Positions 56,516-64,000 of a stretch of 64,000 bases of DNA are shown in pieces (positions within the stretch are counted from its first letter, which is position 1; the number at the start of each line of letters is the position of its first letter). This stretch comes from Halalkalibacter urbisdiaboli (lineage in GTDB: Bacteria; Bacillota; Bacilli; Bacillales; Bacillaceae_D). Location of the stretch: assembly GCF_002156385.1 (NCBI RefSeq), contig NZ_MVJM01000003.1:352751-416750 (forward strand), written 5' to 3'. The position numbers and the translations under genes are program-made. The notes under the pieces were generated by a model that had not been told where the DNA came from, made no database searches, and saw nothing but the letters and a program-made list of their open reading frames with translations.

Positions 56516-57410
56516 GTGGACAGTAAGTGCTGAGCAAAAACAAGAACGAATAGATAAATTATTGACTCAGCTAGAAGAGTGGTCTCGAACTCAGGTCCAG
56601 CAATGGATTAAAGAAGGGCATGTAGTTGTGAATCAAAAAGCAACAAAGAGTAATTATAAAGTAGAAGAAGGTGACGTTATTGTTGTCACAATCCCAGAAC
56701 CAGAGCCTCTTGAGGTGGAAGCAGAAAATATCCCGTTAGACATAGTATATGAAGATGAAGACGTAGTCGTTGTCAATAAACCAAGAGGGATGGTTGTACA
56801 CCCAGCACCGGGTCATTACTCTGGAACACTTGTAAATGCCTTGATGTACCATTGTAACGACTTGTCTGGAATTAACGGTGTGATAAGACCAGGGATCGTT
56901 CATCGCATTGATAAGGATACATCAGGCCTTTTAATGGTAGCAAAGAATGATAAAGCGCACGAATCACTCGTTGAACAATTGAAAGCAAAAACAACAAAGC
57001 GGTTATATAAAGCGATTGTACATGGGATTATTCCACATCAGCATGGAACGATTGATGCACCAATTGGCCGCGATAAAAAAGATCGTCAAAGTATGACCGT
57101 TACGGAAGAGAATAGTCGTGATGCAGTTACTCATTTTACAGTGATTGAATGCTTTGACAAGTTTACTTATGTTCAATGTGAACTCGAAACAGGTCGAACA
57201 CATCAAATTAGAGTTCATATGAAATATATTGGATTTCCGCTTGCTGGTGACCCAAAATATGGTCCGAAGAAAAAAACTCTTGATATTGAAGGCCAGGCAT
57301 TGCATGCATCGGTATTAGGATTTGAACATCCTAGAACAGGAGAATTTATGGAGTTTGAGGCACCATTACCTGAAGATATGGTAATTCTCCTAGATCAGTT
57401 AAGAAAATAG
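56502..57410 (+). CDS. ylyB: RluD-family 23S rRNA pseudouridine synthase YlyB
   Basis: 302-aa protein. It has an N-terminal S4 domain ([24 protein letters not shown]) and an RluA/RluD catalytic domain with the active-site Asp in [19 protein letters not shown], then [12 protein letters not shown]. It probably modifies the 1911-1917 region of 23S rRNA, by family. ATG 56502 has AAGGAGA 8 nt upstream inside lspA. The pyr promoter begins 4 nt after its stop. Confidence 0.94.
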   Translation: MTTYEWTVSAEQKQERIDKLLTQLEEWSRTQVQQWIKEGHVVVNQKATKSNYKVEEGDVIVVTIPEPEPLEVEAENIPLDIVYEDEDVVVVNKPRGMVVHPAPGHYSGTLVNALMYHCNDLSGINGVIRPGIVHRIDKDTSGLLMVAKNDKAHESLVEQLKAKTTKRLYKAIVHGIIPHQHGTIDAPIGRDKKDRQSMTVTEENSRDAVTHFTVIECFDKFTYVQCELETGRTHQIRVHMKYIGFPLAGDPKYGPKKKTLDIEGQALHASVLGFEHPRTGEFMEFEAPLPEDMVILLDQLRK

Positions 57411-57413
57411 TCG

Positions 57414-57442
57414 TTGACAGTGTGCGCGAATTTTGTCATACT
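57414..57442 (+). promoter_or_regulatory. SigA promoter of the pyr operon
   Basis: Perfect TTGACA (57414-57419), a 17-nt spacer and CATACT (57437-57442). Confidence 0.85.
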
Positions 57443-57449
57443 GAAATAA

Positions 57450-58157
<708 letters not shown>

Positions 58158-58212
58158 GAAACATAATAGCAGAACTCAATAATTGAAGTTAAGAGTTAGA
58201 AGGGGTTAGACA

Positions 58213-59514
58213 ATGGAAAAGACATCAAAAGATATTGGAATTAGAGAAGTACCTCGTTGGGATAAGTGGATTGTCCTTAGTTTACAACACTTATTTGCAA
58301 TGTTTGGAGCAACGATACTTGTTCCATATTTGGTAGATTTAAGCCCTGCAGTCGCTTTACTATCAAGTGGACTTGGTACACTGGCATACTTGCTAATTAC
58401 AAAAGGTCAAATCCCTGCATATTTAGGCTCATCCTTTGCATTCATAGCACCAATTATTGCAGCTTCGACATTAGGTGGACCTGAAGGCGCAATGATTGGA
58501 AGCTTTTTAGCAGGGATTGTGTACGGGCTTGTTGCTTTATTGATGAAATTTATAGGGGTAAGGTGGATTATGTATATCCTTCCTCCAATTGTTGTCGGAC
58601 CGGTTATTATGGTCATCGGGCTCGGTTTAGCAAGTGTCGCTATAGATATGGCAATGTATGTTCCTGGTACAGACGAATATAGTACAACCCACTTTACGGT
58701 TGCGCTTGTGACATTAGCGATTACAGTACTTGTCTCCATGTTTGCGAAAGGATTTTTTGGACTTGTCCCTATTCTGTTTGGAATTATCGGTGGTTACCTT
58801 TTCGCACTATTTCAAGGTTTAGTTGACTACAGCCCGGTTCGCGATGCTGCTTGGTTTAAAGCACCAGACTTACTCGTACCATTTATTACGTACACCCCGC
58901 AGTTTTCATGGACTATTGCTTTTATCATGGTTCCAGTCGCAGTTGTAACGATAGCGGAGCATATTGGGGACCAAATGGTGCTAAGTAAAATTGTAGGTAA
59001 AAATTTCATTGAAAAACCAGGCTTGCATCGTTCGATTTTAGGAGATGGTGTTGCCACGATGATTGCATCCATTATCGGAGGTCCACCGAATACAACGTAT
59101 GGCGAGAATATCGGTGTATTAGCTATCACTCGAGTGTTTAGTGTGTTTGTGATAGGTGGAGCAGCTGTTCTTGCAATTATGTTCGCCTTTGTTGGAAAAA
59201 TCTCGGCTTTAATTTCAACGATTCCAGAGGCAGTTATGGGTGGGGTATCGATTCTCTTATTCGGTATTATCGCTTCCTCAGGTTTACGGATGTTGATTGA
59301 TAATGAAATAAAGATTGGTTTAAAACGTAATTTGATTATTTCTTCCGTAATATTAGTAATTGGAATAGGTGGAGCGTTTATTCAAGTAACATCTACTGTT
59401 CAAATTGCAGGAATGGCGTTAGCAACCATTACTGGAATTGTCTTGCACCTAGTGTTACCTGGTAAAGAAGAGAGCTATGGAAAGCAAGAAATGTTTTCAG
59501 AGGAAAACAAATAG
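58213..59514 (+). CDS. pyrP: Uracil permease
   Basis: 433-aa nucleobase-cation symporter (NCS2/UraA) with 12-14 membrane segments. It shows LQHLFAMFGATILVPYL, SSFAFIAPI, EHIGDQMVLSKIVG (substrate Glu) and GGPPNTTYGENIGVLAITRV (family signature). It imports uracil for salvage. AAGGGG precedes the ATG. A second PyrR-type attenuator lies between it and pyrB. Confidence 0.96.
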   Translation: MEKTSKDIGIREVPRWDKWIVLSLQHLFAMFGATILVPYLVDLSPAVALLSSGLGTLAYLLITKGQIPAYLGSSFAFIAPIIAASTLGGPEGAMIGSFLAGIVYGLVALLMKFIGVRWIMYILPPIVVGPVIMVIGLGLASVAIDMAMYVPGTDEYSTTHFTVALVTLAITVLVSMFAKGFFGLVPILFGIIGGYLFALFQGLVDYSPVRDAAWFKAPDLLVPFITYTPQFSWTIAFIMVPVAVVTIAEHIGDQMVLSKIVGKNFIEKPGLHRSILGDGVATMIASIIGGPPNTTYGENIGVLAITRVFSVFVIGGAAVLAIMFAFVGKISALISTIPEAVMGGVSILLFGIIASSGLRMLIDNEIKIGLKRNLIISSVILVIGIGGAFIQVTSTVQIAGMALATITGIVLHLVLPGKEESYGKQEMFSEENK

Positions 59515-59546
59515 TAAGTAACTTCCAAATAATTGGACCCTTTAAC

Positions 59547-59649
59547 GAGGTACAGAGAGACTTCGAAGGGGCTTTGAGAAACTTGGACTTGTTTTTAAAA
59601 AGGCCATCGTTTCTTTATGCCCTGAGAGAGACTCTCAGGGCTTATTTTT
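59547..59649 (+). promoter_or_regulatory. Second PyrR-type attenuator, between pyrP and pyrB
   Basis: GTACAGAGAGACTTCGAAGG (near 59550) resembles the PyrR loop (UCCAGAGAGGCU), with A in place of the usual C and of one G. A clean terminator follows at 59619-59649 (GCCCTGAGAG / CTCTCAGGGC, AGA loop, T-rich tail). Same position as the third B. subtilis attenuator. Confidence 0.78.
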
Positions 59650-59689
59650 ACCCTAACCTGAATGGATAGACTTGTTTAACATTATTTGA

Positions 59690-60607
<918 letters not shown>

Positions 60608-60626
60608 TCATTAAGGAGGAATAAAA

Positions 60627-61910
60627 ATGGTAACGAAACTTCAAGGTGGGTATGTTTTAACAGAAGAAGGTACTATGCAAGTAAAAGATTTGTTTATAGT
60701 AGAAGGTAAAATTTCATATGACAGCGCGAATGAAGATAAGGTTCAAGAGGTTATTGATGTTTCAGGAAAATTAATTTCACCTGGGTTTGTGGATGTCCAC
60801 GTACACCTTCGTGAACCTGGTGGAGAGAAAAAAGAAACAATTGAAACTGGAACATTAGCTGCGGCCAGAGGTGGATACACGACCATTTGTCCAATGCCTA
60901 ATACGAGACCGGTTCCTGATTCAAAAGAGCAAATGGAGTGGCTACAAAACAGGATTAAAGAAACGGCTCACGTACGCGTATTGCCTTATGCATCGATTAC
61001 AACGAGGCAGCTTGGACAAGAATTAACAGATTTTGAAGCCCTTAAACAAGCGGGAGCGTTTGCTTTTACAGATGATGGGGTGGGCGTTCAATCAGCTGGA
61101 ATGATGCTTGAAGCAATGAAAGAAGCCGCAAAAGTTAACATGGCAGTCGTTGCACATACAGAGGATAACACGCTTGCACACGGTGGCGCTGTTCATGAAG
61201 GAGAATTTTCTAAAAAGTTTGGAATTAAAGGTATTCCTTCTACAGCTGAGTCCGTGCACATAGCTCGTGATGTCCTTTTAGCAGAAGCAGCTGGTGCCCA
61301 TTATCATGTTTGTCATGTAAGTACAAAGGAATCTGTTCGTGTTATCCGTGATGCAAAGCGTGCGGGTATAAAGGTAACAGCGGAAGTGTCACCGCACCAC
61401 TTACTACTATGTGATGAAGACATACCAGGTTTAGATACAAATTTTAAAATGAACCCTCCTTTACGTGCAAAAGAGGATCGTGAAGCTCTATTTGAAGGCT
61501 TACTAGACGGTACACTTGATTTTATTGCAACAGACCATGCACCTCATACAGAGGAAGAAAAGTCACAATCGATGGAATTGGCACCATTAGGAATTGTTGG
61601 TTTAGAAACGGCCTTTCCTTTACTATATACAAACTTCGTAAAAACGAATAAAATCACGTTGAAACAGCTTCTTGATTGGATGACTGTAATTCCAGCTAAA
61701 ACATTTGGTCTTGAGTATGGAACTTTAAATGATGGTGCGTTAGCTGATATTACGGTGATAGACCTTGAAGAAGTGACTGACATTAATAAAGATGAATTTT
61801 TATCTAAAGGCAAAAATACACCATTTCATGGTTGGACATGCCAAGGTTGGCCAATTTACACATTTGTAAATGGAGAAAAAGTTTGGGAGAAGGGAAGAGT
61901 AACTCAATGA
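60627..61910 (+). CDS. pyrC: Dihydroorotase
   Basis: 427-aa class I zinc dihydroorotase. It has the metal motif [16 protein letters not shown], the DDG loop (AFTDDGVGV), [18 protein letters not shown], and [12 protein letters not shown] with the catalytic Asp. AAGGAGGA precedes the ATG. Its stop overlaps the carA start (ATGA). Confidence 0.97.
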   Translation: MVTKLQGGYVLTEEGTMQVKDLFIVEGKISYDSANEDKVQEVIDVSGKLISPGFVDVHVHLREPGGEKKETIETGTLAAARGGYTTICPMPNTRPVPDSKEQMEWLQNRIKETAHVRVLPYASITTRQLGQELTDFEALKQAGAFAFTDDGVGVQSAGMMLEAMKEAAKVNMAVVAHTEDNTLAHGGAVHEGEFSKKFGIKGIPSTAESVHIARDVLLAEAAGAHYHVCHVSTKESVRVIRDAKRAGIKVTAEVSPHHLLLCDEDIPGLDTNFKMNPPLRAKEDREALFEGLLDGTLDFIATDHAPHTEEEKSQSMELAPLGIVGLETAFPLLYTNFVKTNKITLKQLLDWMTVIPAKTFGLEYGTLNDGALADITVIDLEEVTDINKDEFLSKGKNTPFHGWTCQGWPIYTFVNGEKVWEKGRVTQ

Positions 61911-62995
61911 AACGACAACTAATTTTAGCAGATGGTACGGTATTTGTAGGGGAAGGCTTTGGGGCAGATGTAGCGATGAGCGGAGAAGTGGTTTTTAATA
62001 CTGGTATGACTGGATACCAAGAAATTTTGTCTGACCCTTCCTATTGTGGTCAAATCGTCATGCTAACGTATCCGTTAATCGGGAATTATGGAATTAATCG
62101 TGATGACTTTGAATCAATTTCACCTGCGATTCACGGACTCATTGTCAAGGAAGTTGAGTTGGAGCCGAGTCATTGGCGTTGTGAAGAATCTCTTCATAGC
62201 TTGCTTGAGGCAAAAGGAATTCCAGGATTAGCTGGAATTGATACACGTAAATTAACACGCTCAATCCGTGAACACGGTACGATAAAAGGGCGTATATGTT
62301 CATTAGATGTCAATGTTGATGAAGTCGTATCAGAACTAAAAGAATCAACGTGGATGACAGATCAGGTTGAAAAAGTCTCAACAAAAGACCCTTATCATGC
62401 ACCTGGAAAAGGTCACCGAGTCGTACTTGTTGACTTCGGGATGAAGCATGGTATTTTACAAGAGCTTATTGAACGTCATTGTGATGTTGTTGTCGTGCCT
62501 TACAATACTCCAGCTGAAGAAATTATCCGTCTTGGAGCTGATGGCATCATGTTAAGTAATGGTCCTGGTAACCCTGTGGACGTCCCAGAAGCGATTCAGA
62601 TGATTCAAGATTTACTTGGTAAGGTTCCGATTTTTGGTATCTGCTTAGGACACCAATTATTAGCACTTGCATGTGGAGCGAAAACAGAGCGACTTCGTTT
62701 CGGACACCGTGGTTCAAACCACCCTGTCCGTGAGCTTGCAACTGGAAAGATTGATATTACTGCACAAAATCACGGCTATACAGTTGTCGAGGATTCATTA
62801 GAAGACACTCGTTTAGAAGTTACGCATGTAGCAGTAAACGATGGAACAGTTGAAGGAATTAGACACCTTGATTATCCTGCATTTAGTGTGCAGTATCATC
62901 CTGAGGCTTCACCGGGGCCACATGATGCTAACCACTTATTTGATGAGTTTATTGCAATGATGGAAGCAAAGGTAAAATCAAAAGTAACGGTATAA
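61907..62995 (+). CDS. carA: Carbamoyl-phosphate synthase small subunit (pyrimidine-specific)
   Basis: 362-aa glutaminase subunit (PyrAA). It has an N-terminal CPSase domain ([18 protein letters not shown]) and a class I amidotransferase domain with catalytic Cys in [12 protein letters not shown] and the His/Glu pair in [10 protein letters not shown]. It supplies ammonia to CarB. ATG 61907 overlaps the pyrC stop; GGGAAGAG is about 8 nt upstream. Confidence 0.97.
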   Translation: MKRQLILADGTVFVGEGFGADVAMSGEVVFNTGMTGYQEILSDPSYCGQIVMLTYPLIGNYGINRDDFESISPAIHGLIVKEVELEPSHWRCEESLHSLLEAKGIPGLAGIDTRKLTRSIREHGTIKGRICSLDVNVDEVVSELKESTWMTDQVEKVSTKDPYHAPGKGHRVVLVDFGMKHGILQELIERHCDVVVVPYNTPAEEIIRLGADGIMLSNGPGNPVDVPEAIQMIQDLLGKVPIFGICLGHQLLALACGAKTERLRFGHRGSNHPVRELATGKIDITAQNHGYTVVEDSLEDTRLEVTHVAVNDGTVEGIRHLDYPAFSVQYHPEASPGPHDANHLFDEFIAMMEAKVKSKVTV

Positions 62996-63013
62996 TGATG
63001 GGAGCGAATAAAA

Positions 63014-64000
63014 ATGGGAAAGCGTACTGATATAAATAAGATTCTCGTAATTGGTTCTGGTCCAATTGTCATTGGACAAGCGGCGGAGTTTGACTATGCT
63101 GGTACACAAGCTTGTCAAGCATTAAAAGAAGAGGGCTATGAAGTCATTTTAATTAACTCCAATCCGGCGACAATTATGACCGATACGACGATGGCTGATC
63201 GTGTTTACATTGAGCCAATTACTCTTGAATTTGTTAGTCGTATCATTCGTCAAGAGCGTCCAGATGGTATTCTAGCAACTTTAGGTGGACAAACAGGTTT
63301 AAACATGGCAATGGAACTTGAAGAGTCTGGAATATTAGACTTATACAATATTGAGTTACTTGGAACGAAGTTAGATGCGATTAAAGAAGCTGAAGACCGT
63401 GAGAAATTCCGTTCTTTAATGAATCGCCTAAATGAACCAGTTCCTGAAAGTGAAATTGTTCATACATTAGCTGAAGCACAAGACTTTGTTAAGGAGATTG
63501 GTTACCCAGTAATTATTCGTCCCGCTTATACATTAGGTGGAACTGGTGGGGGGATCGCTCATAATGATGAAGAGCTTTATGAATTCGTCTCAAGTGGCTT
63601 AAAGTATAGCCCGGTTACACAATGTTTAGTTGAAAAGAGTATTGCAGGCTTTAAAGAAGTTGAATATGAGGTAATGCGTGACGGAAAAGACCAAGCGATT
63701 GTTGTTTGTAACATGGAAAACTTTGACCCAGTTGGCGTTCACACGGGTGATTCAATTGTTTTTGCACCGAGTCAAACGCTAACAGATAGAGACTATCAAA
63801 TGCTTCGAAATTCTTCATTGAAAATTATTCGCGCCCTAGGAATCGAGGGAGGTTGTAATGTCCAGTTTGCCCTTGATGCTGAAAGTAACGATTATTATAT
63901 TATTGAAGTTAATCCACGTGTAAGTCGTTCATCAGCACTTGCGTCTAAAGCAACAGGGTATCCAATTGCGAAAATCGCTGCGAAAATTGCGGTCGGATAT
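63014..64000 (+). CDS. carB: Carbamoyl-phosphate synthase large subunit (3'-truncated by window edge)
   Basis: First 329 codons of CarB (PyrAB), open to the right edge. It starts [20 protein letters not shown], followed by the ATP-grasp marks [30 protein letters not shown] and [26 protein letters not shown] lies about 10 nt before ATG 63014. Continues the pyr operon; the full protein is normally about 1070 aa. Confidence 0.97.
   Translation, partial: MGKRTDINKILVIGSGPIVIGQAAEFDYAGTQACQALKEEGYEVILINSNPATIMTDTTMADRVYIEPITLEFVSRIIRQERPDGILATLGGQTGLNMAMELEESGILDLYNIELLGTKLDAIKEAEDREKFRSLMNRLNEPVPESEIVHTLAEAQDFVKEIGYPVIIRPAYTLGGTGGGIAHNDEELYEFVSSGLKYSPVTQCLVEKSIAGFKEVEYEVMRDGKDQAIVVCNMENFDPVGVHTGDSIVFAPSQTLTDRDYQMLRNSSLKIIRALGIEGGCNVQFALDAESNDYYIIEVNPRVSRSSALASKATGYPIAKIAAKIAVGY

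Overview
The window is low-GC Gram-positive chromosome from a spore-forming member of the Bacillaceae. Gene order follows the Bacillus subtilis arrangement almost gene for gene: cta - ylb cluster - rpmF - dcw (cell wall and division) cluster - spoIIG - sigG - ylm cluster - divIVA - ileS - lspA - pyr operon. Spo0A-, SigH- and SigF-type promoters, a T-box leader and PyrR attenuators are readable. No tRNA, rRNA, CRISPR array, phage or intact transposase was found. The genus is not resolved.

Layout. 1-3513: end of the cytochrome c oxidase operon (ctaD partial, ctaE, ctaF) and a DUF420 assembly factor (ctaM); ctaG is absent. 3549-11071: accessory and ylb genes: a YtvI-type permease, a lipoprotein, a YugN-like protein, two CAP-domain secreted proteins (one is ylbC), ylbD, ylbE, then a non-B. 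subtilis insert of a small secreted protein, an ATP-grasp enzyme and UV-damage endonuclease uvsE. 11124-20959: ylbF (ricF), ylbG, a small conserved gene, a probable RoxS/RsaE sRNA, rsmD, coaD, ylbJ, ylbK, ylbL (ddcP), tmcAL, ylbN, rpmF, rsfA, ylbP. 21135-24131: panE, a DUF3397 membrane protein, bshC.

24285-44676: the dcw cluster mraZ-rsmH-ftsL-pbpB-spoVD-murE-murF-mraY-murD-spoVE-murG-murB-divIB-ylxW-ylxX-sbp-ftsA-ftsZ. It makes lipid II precursors, builds the septum and carries the sporulation-specific SpoVD/SpoVE pair for spore cortex. murF sits inside the cluster, unlike in B. subtilis. 44915-47648: spoIIGA-sigE and sigG, the mother-cell and forespore sigma factors. 47766-52030: ylmC, pgeF, ylmE, sepF, ylmG, ylmH, divIVA. 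52037-57410: T-box-controlled ileS, then ylyA, lspA and ylyB. 57414-64000: pyrR-pyrP-pyrB-pyrC-carA-carB (truncated), uridylate biosynthesis under PyrR attenuation.

The least ordinary parts lie between genes. They are a C-rich sRNA candidate on the minus strand (12564-12691); a 206-bp MITE-like element with matching ends and an 8-bp target duplication (48074-48279), plus a hairpin-only relative (17187-17229); a second dispersed hairpin family after ylbL and after murD; a two-hairpin leader before divIB; and a 21-nt direct repeat after ftsZ. Start codons were chosen by ribosome binding site and family alignment, so many differ from the longest open frame.
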